A stretch of DNA of 64,000 bases from Arachidicoccus ginsenosidivorans. GTDB lineage: Bacteria; Bacteroidota; Bacteroidia; Chitinophagales; Chitinophagaceae. The stretch lies in the NCBI RefSeq assembly GCF_007971385.1, contig NZ_CP042434.1:4092001-4156000 (forward strand). Reading direction: 5' to 3'. The position numbers were made by a program, and so were the translations under genes. A model generated the notes under the pieces. That model was not told where the DNA came from. It made no database searches and saw only the letters and a list, made by a program, of their open reading frames with translations. Below are positions 50,034 to 61,200 of the stretch, in pieces; position 1 is the first letter of the stretch, and each line of letters starts with the position of its first letter.

Positions 50034-50141
50034 GGCGCTAAGTTAAGGAATTTGGGCCATGTTATGGTTGAACAGATAGTAGTTACAGGGCTGGCGCATT
50101 AAATAAAATATTTTATCCTGCTGGCTGGTTCTTGCCCCCTT

Positions 50142-50180
50142 CTCACTGATTTTGCCCCGATTGGGCTCAAAATCAGTGAG
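50142..50180. repeat. Perfect-arm hairpin with CCCGATTGGGC core, copy 2
   Basis: The arms CTCACTGATTTTG and CAAAATCAGTGAG pair perfectly over 13 bp around a core CCCCGATTGGG that can also pair. It lies between polA and the AAA-like ATPase gene, ending 20 bases before the latter's ATG. The core matches 6728-6760. It could act as an operator, attenuator or small dispersed palindrome. Confidence 0.5.
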
Positions 50181-50200
50181 AATAAGCGTATCTTCGCTAT

Positions 50201-51727
50201 ATGTTACAAAAGTACCCCATTGGTATTCAAAATTTCCGGAAAATCCGGCAGGGCGGTTATGTCTATGTAGACAAGACCAAAGAGATCCATCAACTGGTCA
50301 CCACCGGTGAATATTATTTTTTAAGCCGCCCCAGGCGCTTCGGTAAGAGTTTATTGGTAGATACCATTGAAGAACTCTTCGGCGGCAGTCAGCAGCTTTT
50401 TAAAGGCCTTTGGATCCATGACCAGTGGGACTGGACCAGGTCCAATCCGGTGATTCATTTTAGTTTTGCCAATTTAGCGTATGAATACGTGGGACTTACC
50501 GAAGCCATTGATCGTGCTATTGCCAAAAATGCAGAAAATCTTGGGGTAGAAATTGCAGGCGACAACATTAAGGATTGTTTTAAAGAACTCATTGAAAAGG
50601 CGTCCCTCAAAGGCAAGGTGGTGATTCTTATTGACGAGTATGATAAGCCGATCATTGATTTTCTGGATCAGCCGGAAGTTGTAGAATCCAACCGATCAAC
50701 CATGCAAAGCTTTTATTCTATTTTGAAAGATGCAGATCGGTATATTCGGTTTTTATTGATTACGGGTGTGAGTCAGTTTAGTAAGGTGAGTATTTTTTCA
50801 GGGCTCAATAATTTGGATAATATTACCCTCGAAGAGCAATTTGGGAACATCGTTGGAATTACCCAGCAGGAATTAGAAGAGAATTTTTCCGGGGAAATTG
50901 CGGAGTTGCAGAAAAAGGAGCCCGATATCCTGGCTCAGATCAAGGATTGGTATAACGGCTATACCTGGGACCTACAGACCTCCGTCTATAACCCGTTTTC
51001 TCTGCTTAAATACATGAGGTACCGTAAGTTTCAGAATTACTGGTTTGAAACCGGCACGCCAGGTTTTCTGGTTAAAATACTAAGGAAACATACGATTTAT
51101 GATATAGAAGGGATGGTGCTAAGCGATCTATCCCTGTCTACTTTTGATACTGAACATCCCAATCCGGGTTCCCTGCTCTTTCAGACAGGCTATTTGACCA
51201 TTAAAGGCACGTTGGATGACGGTGATCTATACAAACTGGGCTACCCCAACAGAGAGGTAAAAGAAAGCCTTGTTGACGGTCTTTTGAGCGCTTATCGGGG
51301 AGCGCCCTGGAAAGAATCAAAGGGGCTTGCGGCAAATATCAGAGCCGCATTACATACTAAGGATACTGCAGCGTTGGTGAAGGAACTGAACGGCTTGATT
51401 GCCAGAATTCCCTTTGATTACTGGCGGGCGGATACGGAGTCTATATTTACGATTATCTCCTTTCTCACTTTTACGCTTGTAGGCGTAAAGGTCTACTGCG
51501 AAGTGCATAATGCTGGCGGCAGGTGTGATGTACTGATCAAAACCGAAAAATATATTTATGTCCTGGAATTAAAGCTGGACGGGACGGCTGCTGAAGCACT
51601 TGCTCAAATTAAAGAAAAGGGATATTTGCAGCCCTACGCGGCTGACCCCAGAAAAAAAATAGCCATAGGCATTTCTTTTTCATCCGAGACCCGGGGCGTA
51701 GAAGAATATCTTGTAGAGGAGCTTTAG
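50201..51727 (+). CDS. AAA-ATPase-like protein with C-terminal PD-(D/E)xK nuclease domain
   Basis: A 508-residue member of the AAA-ATPase_like/PDDEXK_9 family, common and often multi-copy in Bacteroidota. The N-terminus YPIGIQNFRKIRQGGYVYVD leads to the Walker A-like LSRPRRFGKS (41-50), and the Walker B is ILIDEYDKPI (about 143-150). The C-terminal domain has the nuclease-fold motif GRCDVLIKTEKYIYVLELKL (Asp...Glu-x-Lys, about 440-460). The biological role of the family is not settled; defence or selfish-element roles have been discussed. It is transcribed away from polA, opposite to the defence-like block. Whether it is part of that block is unknown. Confidence 0.85.
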   Translation: MLQKYPIGIQNFRKIRQGGYVYVDKTKEIHQLVTTGEYYFLSRPRRFGKSLLVDTIEELFGGSQQLFKGLWIHDQWDWTRSNPVIHFSFANLAYEYVGLTEAIDRAIAKNAENLGVEIAGDNIKDCFKELIEKASLKGKVVILIDEYDKPIIDFLDQPEVVESNRSTMQSFYSILKDADRYIRFLLITGVSQFSKVSIFSGLNNLDNITLEEQFGNIVGITQQELEENFSGEIAELQKKEPDILAQIKDWYNGYTWDLQTSVYNPFSLLKYMRYRKFQNYWFETGTPGFLVKILRKHTIYDIEGMVLSDLSLSTFDTEHPNPGSLLFQTGYLTIKGTLDDGDLYKLGYPNREVKESLVDGLLSAYRGAPWKESKGLAANIRAALHTKDTAALVKELNGLIARIPFDYWRADTESIFTIISFLTFTLVGVKVYCEVHNAGGRCDVLIKTEKYIYVLELKLDGTAAEALAQIKEKGYLQPYAADPRKKIAIGISFSSETRGVEEYLVEEL

Positions 51728-52198
51728 CGTTTGTTGTAGTAACGCCCGTCCGCCGCTGTGCGGGAACGCAAGACTTATGGGATAATATCAGTTTTGTCTG
51801 CTCGATTCTTCTTTGAGGAAATATAATTTTTCTGCTCAACGGTGCAAAGCTTCCAACTTGAACGTAGAAGTAATAAGATCACCCGGCATAAGGACGACAG
51901 CTCGGCTGTCCTTATAGACACCATCTGGTTTTCACTACTCATAATAACAAGTATAAAATTTTCTTTGTTCTCCATAAACGGCGATAATGTTTTCACCTTT
52001 GATCTTTTTCAAGGTGACCTCAAAAAAGTTTCAAAAAATTTTACTGTATTTGTAAAGTCATAAGCGACTAGGATTAGACGAGATAAACATTCCTGGCTTT
52101 TGATTTGAGGTATGGGGTGTCGTTCTAACTGATTCGCTATTTTATTTTATGTAGTCTTTTTTGGGGGAGGGGCTGTGCAGTGTAATTTTATTTAAAAT
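51728..52198. other. Gap between the ATPase gene and the defence-like block
   Basis: No gene recognised in 471 bases. A 73-codon frame on each strand (51842-52063 and 51775-51996) lacks family features and start signals. A small hairpin, GACAGC-TCG-GCTGTC, lies at about 51896-51910. No tRNA, integrase site or direct repeat was seen, though this is the likely left boundary of the block. Confidence 0.45.
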
Positions 52199-53092
52199 TT
52201 ACTTAGCAATACATTTTTTTATAAACTCAATCATGGCGGTGTTCATCAGTACATCGTCTTTCGGTGCAAACCTGCCATGACCGCCATTTTCTACAACATG
52301 GAACTCGACGGGGTTGCCATTGGATTTTAATTTCTGGTAAAATGTGACTGCCTGCTGGAATGGGACAGTATGGTCTTTTTTGCCGTGGACAAGCAGTATT
52401 GGTATCTGTTTGACCTGTGGATTTACATAATAAATGGGCGACATGGCTTTGACAAAACTAGTATCTAGCCGCTTATCCCCCAACCACTGAGAAAAAGGAC
52501 TGGCGGCGGAGGTCGCCGCCTTCCAGGTGATAAGATTTGTGGGACCATATTTGCTAATGATGCCGGCAGGTTTAAATTTTGGATAGCTACATTCTCCGTT
52601 ATAGGGAGAGGGTTTTCCCGTGTTTTGCAATCCAAGCAGTAATGCAAGATGGGCGCCGGCGGAGGCGCCCATAATGATGACCTTTTTGGTATTGATATGA
52701 TACTTTCTGGCATGCCTTAGCAGATAGACTAAGGCGCAGTTAACATCTTCTACCGCTGCTGGAGCAGGTGCTTGTCCCGCAAGCCTGTATTCGACATTGG
52801 CTACCGAAAATCCGTTATCGATAAAGACTTTTATTTTATCGTATTCTTCCTCTTTTTTACCATGAATCCAACCGCCCCCATGGATGTAAACGACCAGGGC
52901 ATTTTTAGCTTTCTTAACGGGCTGATATAAATCCAGTCTTCCCTGCCATCCGTTTACGGTTTTGTATACAATGTCCTTCGTGAATTTTACCTGCTGATTT
53001 GGCACCTGTGATTTTACTGAGTAGCTCAGTAGCGTAAAAAAAATCAGGGCGCCTATAGTCAATGTAATTGGATACTTATGTAAAATATTCAT
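52199..53092 (-). CDS. Exported alpha/beta-hydrolase (esterase/carboxylesterase type)
   Basis: A 297-residue hydrolase with an N-terminal hydrophobic signal segment (ITLTIGALIFFTLLSYSV, residues 9-26). It has the oxyanion motif HGGGW (71-75), the nucleophile motif GASAG with Ser144, an acid in GKKDHTVPF and His in NGGHGRF, the full triad. This is the BD-FAE/acetyl-esterase-like group, which removes acyl groups from carbohydrates or other esters in the periplasm. It starts 14 bases after the stop of the UvrD-like gene on the same strand, so it could be co-transcribed with the defence-like genes. Its exported location makes a direct part in DNA defence doubtful. Confidence 0.85.
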   Translation of the reverse strand: MNILHKYPITLTIGALIFFTLLSYSVKSQVPNQQVKFTKDIVYKTVNGWQGRLDLYQPVKKAKNALVVYIHGGGWIHGKKEEEYDKIKVFIDNGFSVANVEYRLAGQAPAPAAVEDVNCALVYLLRHARKYHINTKKVIIMGASAGAHLALLLGLQNTGKPSPYNGECSYPKFKPAGIISKYGPTNLITWKAATSAASPFSQWLGDKRLDTSFVKAMSPIYYVNPQVKQIPILLVHGKKDHTVPFQQAVTFYQKLKSNGNPVEFHVVENGGHGRFAPKDDVLMNTAMIEFIKKCIAK

Positions 53093-53106
53093 GAGAAGGC
53101 CTATTT

Positions 53107-55206
53107 CTATTTGTTTTTGGTTTCAGTGATGCTGGTTGGGATTAACGTTGAAGGTGCACCAATGCCAGAGATATTCACCTTTTGAATCGCTCTGCTGATG
53201 GCCACATAAAAAAGCGCTTTTTCTGATTTTATATATTGGGCTTGTTCTTCTGCACTTAGTTTCTCCATAATAAAAGTGGGCGTGTAGGGTAAAGTCCGGT
53301 CATTTACATCAACCAGGAATACATGTTTGAATTCCAGGCCTTTGATACCATGAAATGTTCCTAGACGTATCCCCTCAGATTTTGTTGTGAGTAATTTTTT
53401 ATCCACATGAGGGATGTTTTGCTGATGCAAATGATTACGGAAGTCATTGACGCAATCTTTTCTGCGAGCTGCAATAAGGATTTCCTCATAATGGACGCCT
53501 TGTTGTAACAATTGTTTTATTTCAGCTGTCACATTTTCTAATTCTTGTTGTTTGTTCCAATATAGCTTATAAGTGGGCATCATACCATGAAATAAGGACA
53601 AGTAGCCCGTTTTATCCTCTGAATTGCCATCAAAATCGTCGAAATCCACCTTGGAAACTAGGCTAAAAGCAAGTTTATTGATTTCCTCTGTGGTTCTGTA
53701 ATTTATCCTTAACCTTTTACTTCTGTTTCCTCTGATGTTGATGCCGGCCTTTGAAAAATTAATCTTGCGGCGGTAGATATTCTGTAAGGGGTCACCGACT
53801 AAAAACAGGTCGTTCATGCCTTCGGGGGCCAACGCCCTGATATAATTGAGTTCTACGTTGGTGAAATCTTGGAGTTCATCTACAATGACATGGGCATATT
53901 TGGTGATCCCGTGATCCTTTAAATAGGTTGAAACCAAATTAAAAACCTCCTCCTTGTAGTAATACTTTGACTCGCCCTTCTTTTCTTTAAACTGCTCGAT
54001 TAAATCCCAGACCTCTATACGTTGTTTTTTAGAGATCGCTTTGCCTCTGCCTACACGACTGGCTTTAAGATAATCTTCTTTGCTGTGAAGATTTTGGACC
54101 AGTACCACCTCTTCAAATTCATCGATTAAAAAGCCTTCGTCGAGTTCAGTAAGATTATCGTCCAGGACTTCCATCCAAATTTCTTTTGCGTCTTTTTGGG
54201 TATTTAAACCAAAAATCTTGGTCGCTGTATCCAGTAAATTATATTCTTTAGCCATCGCAAAGGCTAAATGATCAATATTGTGCACTTCATAACTACTCGC
54301 TGGGATCTCTAAAGCAGTGGCTAATTCCCTTAAATTATCACTGAGCTCCTTTGTAAAGGTGGTAAATAAAATAGGTTTTTGGTCTGATTTGTTTTTTGCC
54401 AAATACTTCAATCGGTGAAGTGCTGCCACAGTCTTCCCGGTTCCAGCCCCTCCCGATAACTTGATAGGGCCTTTATAATCAGCATTAACGATGCTCGACT
54501 GAGATGGATGCAAATAATATTTCCATTTATGTAAAGAGCCTTGAAGGGCTTCATTAAGTATTTCATTGTCGGTGAGCTCAATAAAGGACCTGGCGTTATT
54601 CTTACTGGCTATTTCATCAACAGCGCCTTCTTTTATTTCGGTTTTTAACACATCTATGTTACCGCCGTCTAGTAAACAAAATAGATTTTCAAAGGCATCA
54701 ACTGGAAGATAAGATTCAAGCTGTTCTAAATCATTAATATCCTGCGCTTTTAAGACAGAAGGCATGAGTATTTCCGGTACCCCGATTTCAAGTAAGTCGC
54801 TTTGCGGGTATTTACCCATGAATAATTGCGGCAAATGCTCGGCGTTCTGATTGGTAGTCGAGATGACCTGCGTCTCGTCCACAGTAATGACTTGATAAGC
54901 TTGGGTCCTTTCATTCCAGGAAATCAATTTGTTTTTTGCCCAATCCATCGCTTCGTCATGATTGTCTATCCATAGGAATAGATATAAATCATCAGGGACC
55001 ACTTCTTTTAAAATAGCGCGGTATTTTTGACTCACCCTGGCCGTTCTAAGCGTCTTATCCTTAAAAGTGCTAATGGACTCCAGATGGATGGCAGCACTTT
55101 TAGAATTTTGCTGGAATTTTTCAATAAAATTTCTAGTGGCCTGCTGGGTCTCCTTGCTGAGTTTGATAAATGCATCCCAAAATTTATCGTATATAAATAA
55201 TTTCAT
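53107..55206 (-). CDS. UvrD-like superfamily 1 helicase with RelE/ParE-like N-terminal domain
   Basis: A 699-residue protein. Residues 1-90 look like a RelE/HigB-type toxin fold (FWDAFIKLSKETQQATRNFI, then RTARVSQKYRAILKEV and YLFLWIDNHDEAMDWAKNK). The helicase follows, with LSGGAGTGKTVAALHRL (Walker A 252-259), HVIVDELQDFTNVEL (DExQ motif near 440), LVGDPLQNIYR, LRINYRTTEEIN, GTFHGIKGLEFKHVFL (near 620) and FYVAISRA (near 670). It is therefore a full SF1A ATPase. The N-terminal domain keeps the family arginines and lysines but I cannot tell whether it is catalytic. It lies 20 bases after the giant helicase gene, so the two are surely co-transcribed. Such RelE-UvrD fusions occur elsewhere; a role in defence is inferred. 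Confidence 0.85.
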   Translation of the reverse strand: MKLFIYDKFWDAFIKLSKETQQATRNFIEKFQQNSKSAAIHLESISTFKDKTLRTARVSQKYRAILKEVVPDDLYLFLWIDNHDEAMDWAKNKLISWNERTQAYQVITVDETQVISTTNQNAEHLPQLFMGKYPQSDLLEIGVPEILMPSVLKAQDINDLEQLESYLPVDAFENLFCLLDGGNIDVLKTEIKEGAVDEIASKNNARSFIELTDNEILNEALQGSLHKWKYYLHPSQSSIVNADYKGPIKLSGGAGTGKTVAALHRLKYLAKNKSDQKPILFTTFTKELSDNLRELATALEIPASSYEVHNIDHLAFAMAKEYNLLDTATKIFGLNTQKDAKEIWMEVLDDNLTELDEGFLIDEFEEVVLVQNLHSKEDYLKASRVGRGKAISKKQRIEVWDLIEQFKEKKGESKYYYKEEVFNLVSTYLKDHGITKYAHVIVDELQDFTNVELNYIRALAPEGMNDLFLVGDPLQNIYRRKINFSKAGINIRGNRSKRLRINYRTTEEINKLAFSLVSKVDFDDFDGNSEDKTGYLSLFHGMMPTYKLYWNKQQELENVTAEIKQLLQQGVHYEEILIAARRKDCVNDFRNHLHQQNIPHVDKKLLTTKSEGIRLGTFHGIKGLEFKHVFLVDVNDRTLPYTPTFIMEKLSAEEQAQYIKSEKALFYVAISRAIQKVNISGIGAPSTLIPTSITETKNK

Positions 55207-55226
55207 ATTTTAATTGTTCATTATTT

Positions 55227-58200
55227 TTAAAGATCAATATTATCTAAATCATCATTGTTGTAAATCTTAAATCCATTTTCTTCCAAAATCTTTTTAGATT
55301 CAGGGGTACTGGGATTAATAGCTACTTTAATGTCCTGTAGGATGAGCTCCCCATCTGCCAGTACATGACCATTCTTATCCAGATAGCTGTCGATAAAATC
55401 CTTATTGTCGACGGTTATGATGTTTTTTTCGATGGCTTGAGCTATGATAGGATGCAAATAATCAGCATAATTTTCAAAAAGTTCTTCGCTCCAATTGTCA
55501 TCCTCCAGCTCCAAGGCCTCCTCTTCTTTATTATATTCGTAAATATGAGGGGTCTGGAATAGATTGAAAATATTCCAGAAGAACTGCCAGTCTTCTTTAT
55601 CAATTGCCTGGAGATTATTTATAATTAAATGTTGGTATACCTGTTTTGTGCCAATATTAACCAGGATATCCCAGTCGATGATTAATTTGTTTTCTGGTTG
55701 ATTGACGGGAATGAGCCCGTTTAAATCTTTTTTGGCGTTTGTTTTAATATAACTATTTGGAATATCCTGTTTTTTATAAACCTGTTTTAATTGGGTCGGA
55801 TCATAGGATACATTTAGAAAACTTTTTGACCAGGAGCCCAAAAAGTAAAACCATGCAGTTTTGTTGGGCGCAATGGGGGGATGAATTAATTGAAAGAATA
55901 ACCGATCTACGTTATTTATAGCAGATGCATATGGAATTCTAGCCTGCTGTAAATCTTTAATTTGTGGCAGCAGTTTTTGAAAATTGGGACTGACATGCGT
56001 GTGAATATAAGCGGCTAAAGGGTCAATCGCTAAGGAATTATCGCCTTTTAGTTGCTTTTCAAAATAATTCAAGTCATCCCAAGTAAGGGTCCAGGTTCTA
56101 TATTGCTCATTTTTTATAATGGCTGATCTTAATTGAATATCTTTTTCAAAATTATTATGCTGTTCAGATGCATGAAATTGATAACCATCCAGATAGATCG
56201 CTATCTTTTTGATTTCAGAGTGATAATCCTGGCCATTGCACTTGTACTTTGCGCAGCTGATCATAAAATCAGTTCTTGTGTTAAATTGGATATTATCTTT
56301 TGGCCCTAATACCACCTGGGGTTTAATCCAATAAATAGCCTTGATATCTTCTGAGTCAATGACCAATTTATAAGAAACGACGCCTTCTTCTTTTACTGCA
56401 GAAAAAGTATAGCCTTTTAGTTTTTCTGCATACTTAGCAATGTATTTAATAAAACGTTCTTCCAGTTCTGATTCTTCAATTTTACCTGTATTGGTAATGG
56501 AGGTCAGCCCTGCATTGGTTTGGTCCCACTGACCGGCTTTTTGGACAATCTTCTCGAACCACTTTTCTGCTTTGGCACGACTTAGATCTTCTCTATTGTA
56601 CTGATTATGATAACTATAGATGCACTTATAACACCCATCATGACCATTTAACTGACATTCACAATTTTTAATGGCCTCATAACCAAGCCTTAATAACTGG
56701 GAAAAACTTTCGGGGCTGAAGAGTTCTTTTAAATAACCAGTACCGCCCGGTATGGTGTCATATACCAATAAAAACCTGTCTGTTTTATCGGTTTTCTGAT
56801 TGTACTCTTTATAAGGCAGGATATGAATATGACTGGGATTGCCTTTGAAGTATTTTTTGAATCCTAATTCTAATCCGGATTGAAAAAGACTGATATCTGT
56901 TTCCGTTTCAAAATCTTGTATGGGAAGAACAATTTTCAAGGCTTCTGTCTGCATTTCCTTAAAAAGAAATATTTCCTCAAAAACATCCGTGCGTAGGTGC
57001 TTGGAATCATAGACAATGTCCCTATGGCGGCAGAACCCGTAATGATAATCGCTGGCATCATTATATAGTTGGGTTGATGACACGGATTTGCCGCAAGTTT
57101 TGCAGGTGACAAACCCTTTTCTTAAGATTTCAATCTCATTAATATTTATTTTATTGGAATCACTGCTATCACTTCTGCCATAATTGGCCGTCAATATCCG
57201 GATGTTTTTGACATATTCTATACCAAAGGGAATATCTTTTAATACCCAGGCACCCTCTGAGCTAGCTTTGTCCAGCAGCACGTGGCTCATCATTTGATAA
57301 GGGTAGCGTTCTCTATCGTCACTTCTGTCATCTAGCGCCGCTTTACCTCTATTGGAAAAAGATCCCACTCCTGTCATTTGAACATAGGTATGCGTATTGG
57401 CAGAAGAAGACCAGGAAGGATCACCACATTTGGGGCAATTGCCGGCGCTGGCACTCGCATCGTCCGCTAAATGATCGCATTTTGAACAAAAACGTTTGGT
57501 GTGTTTTATCGCGCGGTCTCCCCAATTAAAGGTATTGACCCCTGAAATTTGAAACCGATAGCCTTGGGTATAAAAATAATTTTCTGGTGCCAGTTCTTTG
57601 AGTGCACTGACGGCTGGTCGAACGATTTCAAAGGTCTTGTCTTGACTGATCGATTCTTGTTTGACATTGGAACCACTATGCAGTCTGGCATTAAGTGTGA
57701 CACCTGTTTCGGGGAAAGCATAATTGGGTAAAATTCCACAATTGGTTAGGTGTTCAAGAATGTTTTTATTGTATATGGTTGATTTAAGTCCATTTATGTT
57801 CTTTTGTTCTTTTTTTAAATCTTCAAACAGTGGATCTCCTTTGGCGAGATTAAGTGTGCGCTTTTGTTGGTTAATGTCCTTTCTTCTATCATCTAATTTT
57901 TGTAAGTCTATTTTGAGGCGCTCGAATACCTTTATTAGGGAATCATAGAAAGTACCCGTGTTTAAGCTTTGCTCAATTTCCGGGAAAATATTATATTGGA
58001 TATTTGTATCGTATTGACTTAAAAATGAACTAATTAGTTCGCTTTTATGGGTCTCAATGAATTTGTTGAACCGGTTCACAAAAAAACTGGGATCAATAAG
58101 GCTAGTATGCGTGAGCTTTAAAAGCCTTATTTGGCCGGGAATTGTATTATCCGAAGGATTCTCTGAAGTCCAACTGTCCACACAAAATGCCGTGAAATGA

Positions 58201-61200
58201 CGCTTTAAAATGTCTTTGGCTTCCAGATAACAACCAGGAGTGCTTACCTCACCATTCATCATCGCTAACGGATCTGTAAAATAATACAGGTCATGGTTTT
58301 GATTTTTGGCGAAATTCACAACAGTGGCTGATCCGGAGCTTCTACCGGCACGCCCAACTCTTTGCAAAAAATTAGACGGTAGTGGTGGAATGCTATTATT
58401 GTAAGTCGTGTTCAAATTACCAATATCGATCCCCATTTCTAAGGTACTGGTAGCGATCAGTGCATTGACTGAATTCGGTTTTTCTCTGTTTTTAAAATCA
58501 TATTCAAGTGCCTCTCTGGCGTCTCTTTCTAATAGTCCGGTATGCTCTTTAGCGAATACCCTGGGGGATCTATTTCTATTATATACCTCCTTATAGTAAT
58601 TGCTCTCATTTTGGGGAGAGGCGTTATAATGCCCAGTGCATCTATAACTAAGACAGGCGCCTTGCTGGACAAGATTTACCGGTCCGTTACTAAACTGCGT
58701 GTCCTCACACGTATCACAGGTGTATTGATTGGTGTCTTTATTCACCCAAATCACTGCTGGATTTATCGCGTAATTGTCCTGATCTTTGGCTGTTTGGTGG
58801 TTGAGGATACCAGCCTGCGTAAGTGCCCGGGTCCACTCCAAGTAAAAATCATTGATAAAATCAGTCGTCAGGAAAGCCCCGGTTGTAAAGGACTTTTTGA
58901 AGAATGCGTGATACCAGTTGTTGGTTGAGGTTCTTGTAGTATCTAATTTAGTATTTTGAGAGGAACCCGTTGTCAGAATTTTGGGAAACCTGGTTCTTTC
59001 AGCGAAACGTTGATTTAAAAAATGTCTGTCGTCCCTTTGCCAGTTTAAATCCCAAATATTATAATCTTTTTGGCGATATTTGGATAGGAACGCATGATCG
59101 ATGCCTCCGCGGTTTTTTAACCGGTGCAAAACCAGGTTGGAAAAGGTGATAAATGTATCCTTATTAATTTCCTGGCTGGTATCATTGCTCGCAAGCCAAG
59201 GCTGCATAACTTCCCACCCTTGCTCCAATTTTTCTGCGTCAAAATAGGCTGCAGAGGCCCCTGTTTTCTCTAAGGTACGCCCGACCCTGGCGTTATAACC
59301 GAACTCGCAGTAGATTTCCCAACGGACTCTGAGGTCAAATTCCCTAAGAAACTGTTGGGAATAATGGCCATTTTGAATGAAATTTTTAGGAGAAAGCTTA
59401 CCCAGGTAGTCTTTTGGGAAAAACCGATAAAGATATCCATCTAAAGGCGCCTTGCCGGATTCATCACCGTGCTCTTTCCAATAAGCGAGGAATTTGTCGA
59501 CCAGCTCATTTAGCCTTATAGGTTCATCTAGCTGGTTGATTATTTTTTGAACAGCCGTTCTTAATGCAAATCGGTAATTTCTGCTTTCTACAAAACCAGC
59601 CTGATGGGCGGCGTCCTGCACTGAGTTTGTAAATGCAAGAATTTTTCGACCTTTTTCATCCGTTGCGTCCAAATCAGTGGCTAGTGTTTGGCTAACCGCA
59701 ATAGAGCTGAGTGTTGGTACTTTTGTCCCTATAATAGAAATTGTATCAGAACCGTTGCAACAGGGGCAGGTTGGCTCCATTTTATTGTCATTAACCTTTC
59801 TAAAAGACTGAACAGCTGCTCCCTGCTGCGTTTCAATAGCTGGACTTAAGTATTTAGGATCAAGTATGAGATTGAAATTAGCGTCAGTAGGTTGATAACC
59901 GGATATTTGTATATTATCTGGAGATAAGGAATCCGCCCTAAGTAAATAATAAACGTTTTTATTCTTACTAAAATACTTTTCGTAGATTTCATGGACATCC
60001 TTACTGAAGGTGTCCGAATTCTCCCTTTTTACCCCTAACCATCCAGCGCTATTGCATTCTCTGCAATACCAGGGCGGTAGTGCCACAACTTCCTCATCCG
60101 CATCTACTTGATCCCTAAAGGTGAAGACAGGTTCGCTACCCATTTGCATTTGGACACCACTTAACTCTCTGATCCATAACTGTACCTGTAAGTACATGAA
60201 TGGTGATCTGGGATTGTCAATGTCTTTCGCCTCTGAGATCAGCGTACAGAGTGACTCGATGACCCGCTGTCTGGGATCAAAGACTGAACCTGATCCTGAG
60301 ACCTGCTCTGGCAAATTGCGAAAGGCTTCATTTGCAGTCGTAAGATCCCTAATTATATCCTTGATGGTTTTAATGGACGTTGTTTTATTGATTACAATAA
60401 CCAAATCTTTGACGATTTTAAGGCCCATCAAGCCTGGGGCAAGGCTTGTCTTATTTAATTGCCAGGCATCAATGGTTTTATTAATAAACCAGTCGTAGCC
60501 ACGCTCTTCATCGTACTGTAGCGCTTCAAGAACGGGTAGCTCAGGCAGAAATGTACTGAGTTTATCGTCTTCCAGGAAAAACTCATCCGGCGAAATCCTG
60601 TTTTCTGTAATAATGGCGCTTTCTGTAATCTCTTCACCAAATACCTTGGTGGCGTATTTGGCCAGATTTACAGCAGCCTCTGGCCCCGATCCGATGGTAG
60701 CGGATGTGCCCACAGGACAAAGTTGACCTGCGGGTAATTTTAATTTTAGCTTGAGCCGCCTGATCAAATTCGCAACATCTGTACCCTGCGCGCCATCATA
60801 AGTATGCAGTTCATCAAGTACCAAAAACTTTAATAGTGTGGTATCTTTAAGATTATGGTTCCATAATTTATGATAGTTATTTTTCATAAGCGCATAATCC
60901 AGCATCTTGAAATTCGTTAGCAAAATGTCTGGAGGCGCATCTAATATATAGTCATTGTTTTCTATAATATTCGTTTCACCCATGATTTTGGGTTTTTGGC
61001 CTTTGGGGCCTCTGCCCTCTCCCACAAATAAGCCTGCTGTGATTTTATCTTTTAGCCTTGGATCATTATAAATGATTTCTGCCAGGCGCTTCGCCTGGTC
61101 AGTGGCCAGGGCGTTCATAGGGTATAATATGATAACCTTTATGCCCTTACGGTATTGATAATGGTGGCAATAGTCCAGGATTGGAAATAAAAAAGACTCC

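Noticed and set aside
51842..52063. 73-codon frame in the gap before the esterase
   Set aside because: Equally long frames exist on the opposite strand; neither has domain features or a credible start.
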